Shown piece after piece: positions 23,914-31,356 of a stretch of DNA of 64,000 bases (the stretch's first letter is position 1; every line of letters begins with the position of its first letter). Source of the DNA: Desulfotignum sp032250905 (lineage in GTDB: Bacteria; Desulfobacterota; Desulfobacteria; Desulfobacterales; Desulfobacteraceae); the NCBI GenBank assembly GCA_032250905.1, contig JAVVEQ010000009.1:19234-83233 (forward strand). The letters run 5' to 3'. Position numbers and translations under genes: made by a program. The notes beneath the pieces are model-generated. The model searched no databases. It was not told the DNA's origin and saw nothing but the letters and a program-made list of their open reading frames with translations.

Positions 23914-26223
23914 ATGGCTACCGGTGAATCCATCATCCGTCACGATGCCGTTGCAAAGGTCACCGGCCGGGCGGAATATACTCAGGATCTTTATAAATCC
24001 CGCATGCTGGTGGCAAAATATCTCAGAAGTACGATTGCCCACGGTCGGGTCACGGATATCGATGTTTCCGCGGCCCGGTCCCTTCCCGGTGTGGCGGCTG
24101 TTTTCACGTTCAAGGATGTCCCCCGGCAACCGTTTGCCACGGCAGGTCATCCCATGTCATTGGATTCCTCCCACCGGGATGTGGCGGACCGGCGGCTGCT
24201 GACCGGAGATATCCGGTTCATGGGTGATGAAATTGCGGTGGTGGTGGCTGAAGACGAACTGATTGCCGGGAACGCGCTGAAACAGATCCGGGTCACCTGC
24301 ACACCTTTTCCGGTATTGATTCATCCTGTCGATATTCTTGATCCAAACGCCCGACAGATCCATGAGGGGTCAGCCAACAGGGTGGGAGAACACGGGTGGC
24401 GGTTCGGTGCGGATATCGAATCTGCCATGGATCACGCCGATCATGTGGTGGAAGATTCGTTTGAAACCGCCATGGTCCAGCACTGTCACCTGGAAAACCA
24501 TGTCGTGTTTGCCTATATGGACGACCTGGACCGGATTGTCATTGTCACGTCCACCCAGATTCCCCATATTGTCCGTCGTATCGTCGGCGAAGCCCTTGAT
24601 TTCCCCTTGAGCCGGATCAAAGTGATCAAGCCTTATATCGGTGGCGGATTCGGAAACAAACAGGATGTCATTTTCGAACCCATGGCTGCATTTCTGACCC
24701 TGCATTTGAACGGCCGGCCCGTGGCCATTCATATGACCCGGGAAGAAGAGATGATCGGCACCCGGGTCCGGCATCCCTTCCACATCAGGGTCAAAACCGG
24801 GGTGATGAAGGACGGCACCCTCGCAGCCCGTGACGTGGATGCCATTGCCGTCACGGGTGCCTACGCCTCCCATGGCCACAGTGTGGCCGCAGCCGGAGGC
24901 GGGAAAATAGGTTGCCTGTACCCGCACACCCCCACCCGGTATCATGCACAAACTCTATACGCCAATCTCCCGGCAGCCGGTGCCATGCGTGCCTATGGAT
25001 CTCCCCAGATCATGTACGCCCTGGAATGCGCCACAGAAGACGCGGCCCGGGCCATCACCATGGATTCCGTTGAATTCCGGCTGAAAAACATCGTTCGCCA
25101 GGGAGATATCGACCCCCTGTCCCAAAAAACGATTCACACCTGCGGGCTGGCAGAATGCCTGATTCGCGGCAGGGACATGATCGGCTGGCAATCAAAGAAA
25201 AAAAAGTATGCCGCATATAAAACTGGGCCTGTCCGACGGGGACTCGGAGTCGCCTGCTTCAGTTATGCCTCCGGTACCTATCCGGTGTGCGTGGAAATCG
25301 CCAGTGTCCGGTTGTCCCTTAATCAGGACGGCACGGTTCATATCATGGCAGGGGCCACGGAAATCGGCCAGGGATCGGACACGGTGATCGCTCAGATGGC
25401 GGCCCACACCCTGGGGATCTCCCATGAACATGTCCGGGTGATTCAGGCCCAGGACACGGATGTCACCCCGTTTGACACCGGGGCGTACGCTTCGCGTCAG
25501 GCATATGTGAGCAGCAACGCGGTGTTCAGGGCATCTGTCCGGCTCAAAGAACACATCCTGAACCATGCCGCCCGGATGACGGGAATGCATTCAGATCTTC
25601 TGGACATCGAGGCCGATCATATCGTTGCCTCGGATACCCGAACCCCGGTACTGGACCTGAAAACCCTGGCACTTGACACCTGTTACCATAAAACCCGGGG
25701 CGGACAGCTGACCGCGGAAATCTCCCACAAGACCACGACCAGTGCGCCGGTATTTGGATGCACCTTTGCCGATATCGAGGTGGACATCCCCCTGTGTAAA
25801 ATCACACTCCGCCAAATCGTCAATGTCCATGATTCCGGGATAATTCTGAACCCGGTCCAGGCACGGGGACAGGTCCACGGAGGTGTGGCCATGGGCATTG
25901 GTGCGACCCTGTCCGAAGAATTTCTCATCGATTCCGGCACGGGGCGTGTCTTCAACGGCAATCTGCTGGATTACAAATTTCCGACATTCATGGATACGCC
26001 CCCTGTCGATGCCGATTTCATCGAAACCCGGGAACCGTCTTCAGGCTATGGCAACAAGGCCCTGGGCGAACCGCCCGTCATCTCCCCTCCTCCGGCCATC
26101 CGGAATGCCCTGCTCGATGCCACAGGCGTTCCTGTCAACCGATTGCCCATCACCCCTGAAGTGCTGTTCAAGGCGTTCACCACACACGGCCTCATACGCC
26201 CCGGGAGAACGGGTCATGTTTGA
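23914..26223 (+). CDS. Molybdenum hydroxylase, molybdopterin-binding large subunit
   Basis: A 769-residue member of the xanthine dehydrogenase/aldehyde oxidase family. GRAEYTQDL begins the first (a/b hammerhead) domain; VIKPYIGGGFGNKQD and GAMRAYGSPQIMYALE lie in the cofactor-binding part; ATEIGQGSDTVIAQMAA is the second MoCo motif; KALGEPPVISPPPAIRNAL carries the catalytic Glu near the C-terminus. It hydroxylates an aromatic, N-heterocyclic or aldehyde substrate with water. ATG 23914 is chosen (AGGAGG ten bases before); a 15-codon longer frame is unsupported. Its stop overlaps the FAD subunit start by 8 nt. Substrate cannot be fixed from sequence. Confidence 0.9.
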   Translation: MATGESIIRHDAVAKVTGRAEYTQDLYKSRMLVAKYLRSTIAHGRVTDIDVSAARSLPGVAAVFTFKDVPRQPFATAGHPMSLDSSHRDVADRRLLTGDIRFMGDEIAVVVAEDELIAGNALKQIRVTCTPFPVLIHPVDILDPNARQIHEGSANRVGEHGWRFGADIESAMDHADHVVEDSFETAMVQHCHLENHVVFAYMDDLDRIVIVTSTQIPHIVRRIVGEALDFPLSRIKVIKPYIGGGFGNKQDVIFEPMAAFLTLHLNGRPVAIHMTREEEMIGTRVRHPFHIRVKTGVMKDGTLAARDVDAIAVTGAYASHGHSVAAAGGGKIGCLYPHTPTRYHAQTLYANLPAAGAMRAYGSPQIMYALECATEDAARAITMDSVEFRLKNIVRQGDIDPLSQKTIHTCGLAECLIRGRDMIGWQSKKKKYAAYKTGPVRRGLGVACFSYASGTYPVCVEIASVRLSLNQDGTVHIMAGATEIGQGSDTVIAQMAAHTLGISHEHVRVIQAQDTDVTPFDTGAYASRQAYVSSNAVFRASVRLKEHILNHAARMTGMHSDLLDIEADHIVASDTRTPVLDLKTLALDTCYHKTRGGQLTAEISHKTTTSAPVFGCTFADIEVDIPLCKITLRQIVNVHDSGIILNPVQARGQVHGGVAMGIGATLSEEFLIDSGTGRVFNGNLLDYKFPTFMDTPPVDADFIETREPSSGYGNKALGEPPVISPPPAIRNALLDATGVPVNRLPITPEVLFKAFTTHGLIRPGRTGHV

Positions 26224-27088
26224 TATTCAGTCTTATATGAAAGCAGGCTCTGTGGATGAAGCCGTGGCCCTGCTGGCAGCGCATCCCAATGCCCGGCTGG
26301 TGGCAGGCGGCACCGATGTATTGATCCGGCTCAGACATGGCAGCCGCGACTTCACCCGGCTGGTGGATATTCATGGCCTTGCCGAGCTGCGATTCATTTC
26401 TCTTGATCCGCTGCAAAATATCCGGATCGGATCCGGCACGGTGTTTACCGATCTGGCCCAATCGGATCTCATCCTCCGGCATCTGCCTGTTCTTGCGGAT
26501 GCCGCCGGGAGCGTGGGCGGCCCCCAGATCCGGAATATGGCCACCATCGGGGGAAATATCTGCAACGGTGCGCCCAGTGCCGACAGCGCCCCGGCCTTGT
26601 TTGCCCTGAATGCCCTTCTGGAGTTGAAAAGCAACCGGGGCTTCCGGCAGGTCCCGGTCGCCGATTTTTATCTGGGACCGTCCGTCGTTGACCTGAAGCC
26701 CGGAGAAGTGCTGGTCTCGATCATCATTCCCCGGGAAGCCTACCAGGGATATGCCGGCCATTATTACAAATATGCCATGCGAAAAGCCATGGATATCGCC
26801 ACCATCGGGTGCGCCGTCAGCCTGAAAACATCCGGCAACCGCCTTGCAGATTATCGAATTGCCTATGGGGTGGCAGGGCCGACGCCCTTGCGGTGTCCTT
26901 CAGCGGAAAAGACAGCCGTCAACCAGATGATTTCCGACACGCTGGTGTCAAAAATTGCAGCAGCAGTGGAAGATGATGTGTCCCCCAGGACATCCTGGCG
27001 GGCCACCCGGGAATTCCGGCTTCATATCATTTCTGAACTGGCCCGAAAAGTGACCCGTACCGCCCTCGACCGGGTCAGAAAGGAGTGA
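26216..27088 (+). CDS. Molybdenum hydroxylase, FAD-binding medium subunit
   Basis: A 290-residue CoxM/XdhB-type flavoprotein. FAD contacts are seen in LVAGGTDVLIRLRHG (residues about 26-40) and ATIGGNICNGAPSADSAPAL (about 107-126), typical of the PCMH-type FAD domain, followed by the CO-dehydrogenase flavoprotein C-terminal domain. It passes electrons from the iron-sulfur subunit to an acceptor. The start ATG 26216 overlaps the large-subunit stop by 8 nt and has CGGGAG upstream; a longer frame reaching back into the large subunit is an overlap artefact. Confidence 0.9.
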   Translation: MFDIQSYMKAGSVDEAVALLAAHPNARLVAGGTDVLIRLRHGSRDFTRLVDIHGLAELRFISLDPLQNIRIGSGTVFTDLAQSDLILRHLPVLADAAGSVGGPQIRNMATIGGNICNGAPSADSAPALFALNALLELKSNRGFRQVPVADFYLGPSVVDLKPGEVLVSIIIPREAYQGYAGHYYKYAMRKAMDIATIGCAVSLKTSGNRLADYRIAYGVAGPTPLRCPSAEKTAVNQMISDTLVSKIAAAVEDDVSPRTSWRATREFRLHIISELARKVTRTALDRVRKE

Positions 27089-27091
27089 CAG

Positions 27092-27580
27092 ATGTCAGGA
27101 TTGCAGCTCAAGGAAATTGAATTATACGTCAATGGCACCCCCTGCAAACGGGTCGTAGATGTCCGCAAAACCCTTCTGGAGCTGTTGCGGGAAGATCTGG
27201 GACTGACCGGAACCAAATACGGATGCGGTGCCGGAGAATGCGGGGCGTGTTCCGTGCTGGTGGACGATGTGCTGGTGGATGCCTGCATTTACCTGGCTGT
27301 GTGGGCTCATGGCAAGAAGATCCGGACTATTGAAGGAGAGGCCAAAAAAGGCCGCCTGTCCCCGGTGCAACAGGCCTATGTCACGGAAGGGGCCATACAA
27401 TGCGGCTTCTGCACCCCCGGTTTTGTGATGGCCACCACGGCATTTGTCCAGCAACATGCCGGTCAAACCGTGACCGATGACACCATCCGAAAAGCCCATG
27501 CAGGCAATCTATGCCGGTGCACGGGATATCAGCACATTTTACGCGCGGTTAAGAAAAGCATGCAGTTTCCGGATGAGTGA
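27092..27580 (+). CDS. Molybdenum hydroxylase, [2Fe-2S] small subunit
   Basis: A 162-residue protein with two [2Fe-2S] clusters. The plant-ferredoxin-type N-terminal cluster is GCGAGECGACSVLVDD with a later Cys; the second cluster is formed by CGFCTPGFVM and CRCTGYQHIL. It carries electrons between the Mo and FAD subunits. It begins 3 nt after the FAD subunit, with AAAGGAG before its ATG. The order large-medium-small differs from the common small-first or medium-first arrangement. No XdhC/CoxF-type maturation factor is adjacent. Confidence 0.93.
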   Translation: MSGLQLKEIELYVNGTPCKRVVDVRKTLLELLREDLGLTGTKYGCGAGECGACSVLVDDVLVDACIYLAVWAHGKKIRTIEGEAKKGRLSPVQQAYVTEGAIQCGFCTPGFVMATTAFVQQHAGQTVTDDTIRKAHAGNLCRCTGYQHILRAVKKSMQFPDE

Positions 27581-27630
27581 ACCCCGGGCACGTGTCTCAC
27601 TTCTATTGTCACAGATATCAGTGTCCGGGA

Positions 27631-28464
27631 CTAAACGCGCGCTGCCAGCCAATCTTCCACGTCTTTGAACATTATTGAACATTCAGGCTCATTGTGAATC
27701 TCATGATACAGCCCTTCATAGACTTTAAGGGTCTTATCAGTGGAACCGGCTTTTTTGTATAGCATCTGTGCCCCCTGCGGATCGACAATTTTGTCTTTGC
27801 TGCCCTGAACAATAATGAGGGGCAGGGTTATTTTTTCCGCCTGAGCACTGACACGCATCATGGCTTTCAGTATTTCCGCTGCCAAGCGTGCAGGTGTCCT
27901 GCCGTGAAAAATCAGCGGATCGTTCATATAGGCTTCCACCACGCCTGGATCGCGTGAAATTGCGCTTGCATCCAGCTCTATCACGCCAGTTTCAGGGGCG
28001 ATTCGGGAAAAGATCTTTCCCAGGGTGATTGTAAACTGTGAAATGCTGTCACTGACTTTGATAGCGGGTGCCGACAGGATAGCTCCCTTGAAATCTGCCT
28101 GGTGGTCAATCAGATAAGAACACGTGATCAACCCACCCATGCTGTGTCCAAAGATGAAAACAGGTTTTCCCGGGTGCCGGCCCTTGACCATCTGGTAATA
28201 CCGCGTCAGAGGTTCAGTGTAATCGGCAAACCGTTCGATGACTTCGCGCTCCCCGTCAGACTTGCCATGGCCGAGGTGATCCAGCCCGTAAATGGCATAA
28301 CCCAGCGGCACAAAGTGGTTTACATGGTTCGTGAACCGTCCGCAGTATTCACCCAGCCCATGGACAAGAAGCAGAATGGCCTTTACGTTTCCATCCGGAA
28401 GCCAGGCCTGATAATAAATATTGGCGTTGCCCACACCCTTGAAATGGCCATCAATATGTTTCAT
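27631..28464 (-). CDS. Alpha/beta hydrolase, monoacylglycerol-lipase-like
   Basis: A 277-residue serine hydrolase of the PldB/monoacylglycerol lipase group. Visible are the oxyanion region LLVHGLGEYCGRF, GLDHLGHGKSDGER, the nucleophile elbow GHSMGGL (Ser in VFIFGHSMGG), the acid in IVQGSKDKIVDP and the catalytic His in YEGLYHEIHNEP. It likely cleaves monoacyl lipids or similar esters in the cytoplasm. ATG 28464 fits the family's usual MKHxxGxFKG start and has AAGGA upstream; an ATG seven codons earlier is possible. A roughly 50-nt sequence shared with the umuD upstream region lies about 170 nt upstream. Confidence 0.85.
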   Translation of the reverse strand: MKHIDGHFKGVGNANIYYQAWLPDGNVKAILLLVHGLGEYCGRFTNHVNHFVPLGYAIYGLDHLGHGKSDGEREVIERFADYTEPLTRYYQMVKGRHPGKPVFIFGHSMGGLITCSYLIDHQADFKGAILSAPAIKVSDSISQFTITLGKIFSRIAPETGVIELDASAISRDPGVVEAYMNDPLIFHGRTPARLAAEILKAMMRVSAQAEKITLPLIIVQGSKDKIVDPQGAQMLYKKAGSTDKTLKVYEGLYHEIHNEPECSIMFKDVEDWLAARV

Positions 28465-28634
28465 GGTCGATGGTCCTTCAGTCATTATTTTTGGACGACC
28501 TGAACCCTTTTATAAACCGTTTCGTGGCGCTCATTGAAAACGTCGCCGGCTGTCTCAAATGATATGATTCCCCCCCCATCTTTTTTCACAGACTGATCCG
28601 GACAGTCAGTAAGGGTTGTCTCCACCTGACTTGA

Positions 28635-28685
28635 TGCCATACTATCAATGCCGGGGATTGTCAATCAGGTAAAACCCCTATAAAT
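28635..28685 (-). repeat. Shared upstream element, copy A (before the lipase-like gene)
   Basis: This stretch is clearly related to 30684-30735. In both copies TGCC(A/T)TACTATC is followed 24 nt from its start by TGTCAA and then AGGTAAAACC, with one single-base length difference. Read on the minus strand, toward the lipase gene, it gives GGTTTTACCT, then TTGACA, then GATAGTATGGCA. It may be a promoter with an operator, or a decayed dispersed repeat. Confidence 0.5.
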
Positions 28686-28835
28686 GACAATGAGGCTTTG
28701 CATCACCGGCCTTGTCTAAACCGTTTCCTCCATGATTCCTAACCATCCCGGCACCCCGGGATTTGTTCTTGACAGGCAGCAAGACATACGGATTCTGGTA
28801 TCGGCACGTTGAAAGTGTTTTTTGTCTTGACTTGA

Positions 28836-28890
28836 GCTGACCCCCCCTGATACAAGCACACTATGTTGTGCTTGTATCAGGGGGGGCAGC
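28836..28890. repeat. Long perfect hairpin with C7/G7 cap
   Basis: The left arm CCCCCCCTGATACAAGCACA (28841-28860) is an exact reverse complement of the right arm at 28867-28886, giving a 20-bp stem with the 6-nt loop CTATGT. GCTG (28836-28839) and CAGC (28887-28890) extend it by 4 bp past a bulged A. There is no T-run, so a plain terminator is unlikely. It ends 17 nt before a TATAAT and so covers the -35 position of that promoter. Confidence 0.85.
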
Positions 28891-28907
28891 CGTTAATCAA
28901 ACTGGGG

Positions 28908-28913
28908 TATAAT
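28908..28913 (+). promoter_or_regulatory. Consensus -10 box before the small AT-rich gene
   Basis: TATAAT lies 25 nt upstream of the ATG at 28939. The -35 position (about 28885-28890, GGCAGC) is poor and falls in the right foot of the hairpin, suggesting that the hairpin sequence or a bound protein governs this promoter. Confidence 0.4.
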
Positions 28914-28938
28914 CGCAACCAAATAAGGCGGGGGAACG

Positions 28939-29181
28939 ATGAAAATGAATTCAATAAACGTGAGTATTGTATTAAATAGTGGTGATCGATTAACCGGTGA
29001 GGTCAATATTCTCGAATTCAAAAGATTTTCTGATTTTATTGAGCAGAACAGCGCAAAACATATAAAATTATTTAACACAAAATTAGATGATGCGTTATAT
29101 GAATCAGCCGGAGCTTTTCTTTTGATTCCAAAAACAAATATTCGTTATTATATCCCGCTTGAAGAAACTAAAACAGAATAA
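28939..29181 (+). CDS. Small uncharacterised protein
   Basis: An 80-residue protein that I cannot name. It begins MKMNSINVSIVLNSGDRLTG, continues with FKRFSDFIEQNSAKHIKLFN and ends with FLLIPKTNIRYYIPLEE. Short strands and a GDRLTGE turn suggest a small beta-barrel-like fold. It has no signal peptide. GGGGG before the ATG and the TATAAT upstream support expression. Codons are AT-rich compared with the molybdenum hydroxylase genes. It is convergent with the PilZ gene 30 nt away. Confidence 0.65.
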   Translation: MKMNSINVSIVLNSGDRLTGEVNILEFKRFSDFIEQNSAKHIKLFNTKLDDALYESAGAFLLIPKTNIRYYIPLEETKTE

Positions 29182-29211
29182 ACTGTATTAATTCATGATC
29201 TCTCGCTACTT

Positions 29212-29688
29212 TCAGAAATGAAATAACAAATACTTTCCAAAATCATCATAATGGTCATTGGATAAGAATTCACACCCAATATGGTTACCAAACTTTCTCC
29301 TGACTACGATTTCTTTTAGAACTTGAGATCTGCGCGGGTTATCCAGTACAAATTTAACAGAAAGGCGCTCACCTTCCATGATATTCAGAGGTCTTTCTGT
29401 CATAATCCGCATACCCAATTTGGAAATGTCTACTATTTTTACCGGGTACTGATGTGATTGTTGAATCAAAACCCCTTTCAGATTAAGTTGTTTGCGGATA
29501 TGCTGCCGCCTTTCGATCGATATTGGAAAAACATGCTTGCATTTACAGGTAACCTTAAAGTTTAAGGCTTTATCCATTTTTATATATTTTGCAATATTTA
29601 TCTGCCTCTTCTCGCCGCATTTGGGGCATTCTATCTCGATCGTATCATTGTTTGTGTAAAATATTTTTTGAACCATGCTATCAGTCAT
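29212..29688 (-). CDS. PilZ-domain protein with N-terminal zinc-ribbon-like segment
   Basis: A 158-residue protein. Residues 19-55 carry a CPKCGEKR...CKCKH set (CxxC and CxC) that looks like a zinc ribbon. The PilZ domain follows: RRQHIRKQL (the RxxxR c-di-GMP loop, about residues 60-68) and VDISKLGMRI (DxSxxG), then HIGCEFL. It should bind c-di-GMP and act as a cytoplasmic effector. An HD-GYP phosphodiesterase lies in the same window at 58.6 kb but is not linked. The gene is AT-rich. The start is weakly supported; an internal ATG at residue 5 is possible. Confidence 0.85.
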   Translation of the reverse strand: MTDSMVQKIFYTNNDTIEIECPKCGEKRQINIAKYIKMDKALNFKVTCKCKHVFPISIERRQHIRKQLNLKGVLIQQSHQYPVKIVDISKLGMRIMTERPLNIMEGERLSVKFVLDNPRRSQVLKEIVVRRKFGNHIGCEFLSNDHYDDFGKYLLFHF

Positions 29689-29712
29689 ATCCGTTATAAA
29701 TTTTTAATTCAT

Positions 29713-30030
29713 CTAATTCAGAACCTGCTGGACCTTTGTATTCAGATGATGCTGACTGATCTGGTTCCGAAGTTTACCTGAGCTTTTAAAAGTAACAACT
29801 CTTCGTTTATCAAGTGTCATGGTTTCTCCGGTAGCCGGGTTCCTGCCTTTCCTTGGGGCCTTATTGTTGACCTGGAATTTTCCGAAACCGGATATCATTA
29901 CATCTTCACCGGATGCCAGTGTCGATTTCATGGTTTCCAGAAGGGTTTCTATTATGGATTTGGATTCGGTTGGTTGAATTTCTAACCGTTCTGAAATTTT
30001 TTCGACGAGTTTGGATTTGGTTATGGACAC
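29713..30030 (-). CDS. IHF/HU-family DNA-binding protein (IhfA-like)
   Basis: A 105-residue histone-like protein. ITKSKLVEKISERLEI begins the dimerisation helices; EDVMISGFGKFQVNNKAPRKGRNPATGE contains the DNA-binding arm with the intercalating RNPxTGE motif. It bends DNA as a homo- or heterodimer and matches IhfA better than HU by its alpha-type spacing. The family normally begins near xxITKxxL, so GTG 30030 (AGGAG 10 nt upstream) is preferred; ATGs at 30048 and 30069 would add 6 or 13 residues. It lies 47 nt after umuD on the same strand. Confidence 0.85.
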   Translation of the reverse strand: MSITKSKLVEKISERLEIQPTESKSIIETLLETMKSTLASGEDVMISGFGKFQVNNKAPRKGRNPATGETMTLDKRRVVTFKSSGKLRNQISQHHLNTKVQQVLN

Positions 30031-30077
30031 TTTTAGCAGACTCCTCATTGCTGGATAAAAAATCGACATTGATCACA

Positions 30078-30497
30078 TCACACCTTGTGGATCACATTGG
30101 TGACAACGCCCCAGATTTCAAAGGACATATCGGGTTTGATTTCAATCGGTGCGAACCGGTCATTTTCCGGTTCAAGAGATGGTTTGCCGGATCTGATTCT
30201 CAGACGTTTAACTGTCAGTTCCCCATCTACCACGGCAATGACAATTTTTTTGTCCACCGCTTCAAGGGATCGATCAACGATCAGGATGTCTCCTGGAAAG
30301 ATACCAGCCTTGATCATTGATTCACCGCTGACACGGACAAAGAAAGTGGCGGCCGGGTGTTTGATCAGGTGTTCATTCAGGTCCAGGCTTCCTTCGATAT
30401 AATCATCTGCCGGGGATGGAAATCCGGCTTCAATGGATGTCATATAGAGTGGCAGACTGATTTCTGTTGTCTGGTCCGGGACGTATATTTTATTCAT
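30078..30497 (-). CDS. umuD: UmuD, self-cleaving subunit of DNA polymerase V
   Basis: A 139-residue S24-family protein numbered exactly as in E. coli: cleavage bond A24-G25 in SIEAGFPSPADDY, nucleophile S60 in SGESM and general base K97 in VKRLR. After RecA*-stimulated cleavage UmuD' normally joins UmuC for translesion synthesis. No umuC follows; an IHF-like gene comes next. It may serve a distant umuC or modulate another polymerase. I could not find a convincing LexA box, but a 52-nt element shared with the lipase-gene upstream region lies about 190 nt upstream. Confidence 0.9.
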   Translation of the reverse strand: MNKIYVPDQTTEISLPLYMTSIEAGFPSPADDYIEGSLDLNEHLIKHPAATFFVRVSGESMIKAGIFPGDILIVDRSLEAVDKKIVIAVVDGELTVKRLRIRSGKPSLEPENDRFAPIEIKPDMSFEIWGVVTNVIHKV

Positions 30498-30683
30498 AAT
30501 CTAATTCACTTATCCCTTCCCGATAGCAATAGCACTGTGTGGGTTCCTCCAAAATGACCAATCATATCTGTCGGATAAGCCGCCACAACGTTTCATTTTC
30601 CACCCAGGAAGGCCAAAATAAGCCATCGAAATGTCCTGTGTTATCTCAATTCTCCGGCAAAAGGCTTTCCCGACGTGGATTAT

Positions 30684-30735
30684 TGCCTTACTATCTATGG
30701 GACACAATGTCAATATAGGTAAAACCACCTAAAAT
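30684..30735 (-). repeat. Shared upstream element, copy B (before umuD)
   Basis: Counterpart of 28635-28685. Read toward umuD it has TAGGT-GGTTTT-ACCTA (a small inverted repeat), then TTGACA, then after 12 nt GATAGTAAGGCA. The same order and spacing occur before the lipase gene. It lies about 190 nt upstream of the umuD start. A promoter/operator function is inferred. Confidence 0.5.
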
Positions 30736-30773
30736 ACATACGGAAAAATCCTTACTGGTTAGAGAAATCTACT

Positions 30774-30953
30774 ATGCATAACATTCAGAATGACCGTCCA
30801 ACCAGTGTGCCTGGGAATCGGCAGCCAACAAAAATCATTCAGCAAATCAAGAATTCCTGCCGGCCGATCCACAGTCCGATTCAAACCCCGGGAGAATATA
30901 ACGACTTAGTTAGAAGAAGCACCGTGCAGAACCAGATCGATCATAACTTCTGA
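30774..30953 (+). CDS. Possible small protein of 59 residues
   Basis: An open frame MHNIQNDRPTSVPGNRQP... ending QNQIDHNF. I do not recognise it, and the upstream AGAGAAATCTACT is only a weak ribosome binding site. It is polar, with no membrane or signal segment. It could be a chance frame or a remnant of a larger gene in the AT-rich stretch beside tRNA-Arg. Confidence 0.2.
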   Translation: MHNIQNDRPTSVPGNRQPTKIIQQIKNSCRPIHSPIQTPGEYNDLVRRSTVQNQIDHNF

Positions 30954-31077
30954 AATAATCTGGTGCAACTTTAGAATTATGCGACGGAGATGCAAAAATC
31001 TGAAAGATGAACTAAGAATGGTGAGTTTTATATTAACGGTGGACAAACAAAAATGGTGGACAATAGCTAGACAAATT

Positions 31078-31110
31078 AAAAAAGGTTTTCAGCTGTAAGA
31101 AGCGAAAACC
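31078..31110 (-). terminator. Intrinsic terminator of tRNA-Arg
   Basis: On the minus strand GGTTTTC (31110-31104) pairs with GAAAACC (31090-31084) across a 13-nt loop and is followed by six T. It lies 11 nt after the tRNA 3' end, the expected place. Confidence 0.75.
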
Positions 31111-31121
31111 CTTAATATAGG

Positions 31122-31198
<77 letters not shown>

Positions 31199-31292
31199 AA
31201 CAATCGCTTCATTTAACAGAAAGTCCCTGAAAAGTCCAGTGAAAAATAAAAGACAATCCCTGCAATTCCAGATTAATGAATTTATCGCTTTA

Positions 31293-31314
31293 ATACCATC
31301 ATCGATGATGGTAT
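31293..31314. promoter_or_regulatory. Perfect 22-nt palindrome upstream of the RpoH-type sigma gene
   Basis: ATACCATCATC followed by its exact reverse complement GATGATGGTAT. A TATGAT box at 31327-31332 lies 25 nt before the ATG, and the palindrome covers the corresponding -35 position. It has no loop or T-run, so a protein operator is more likely than a terminator. It is not the CIRCE element (TTAGCACTC inverted). Confidence 0.6.
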
Positions 31315-31356
31315 AATTAATTTTTTTATGATTTGCAAGACTTATAGGTTCACTGA

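Larger units (their letters stand above)
28465..28938. other. Intergenic stretch of 474 nt with repeats
   Basis: No coding region is seen. It holds copy A of a short shared repeat (28635-28685), a long GC-capped hairpin (28836-28890) and a consensus -10 box (28908-28913). The rest is AT-rich and unremarkable, apart from a C8 tract near 28570. Confidence 0.6.
30498..31077. other. AT-rich intergenic stretch of 580 nt
   Basis: Between umuD and the tRNA-Arg terminator. It contains shared element copy B (30684-30735) and one possible 59-codon reading frame (30774-30953). Otherwise no gene, tRNA or mobile-element end is recognisable. Its base composition resembles the small AT-rich genes at 28.9-30 kb rather than the GC-rich core genes. 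Confidence 0.5.

Noticed and set aside
30498..30560. A LexA box upstream of umuD
   Set aside because: CTGT and ACAG fragments occur but never with the 8-nt spacing of the enterobacterial box, and other clade-specific boxes did not match convincingly.
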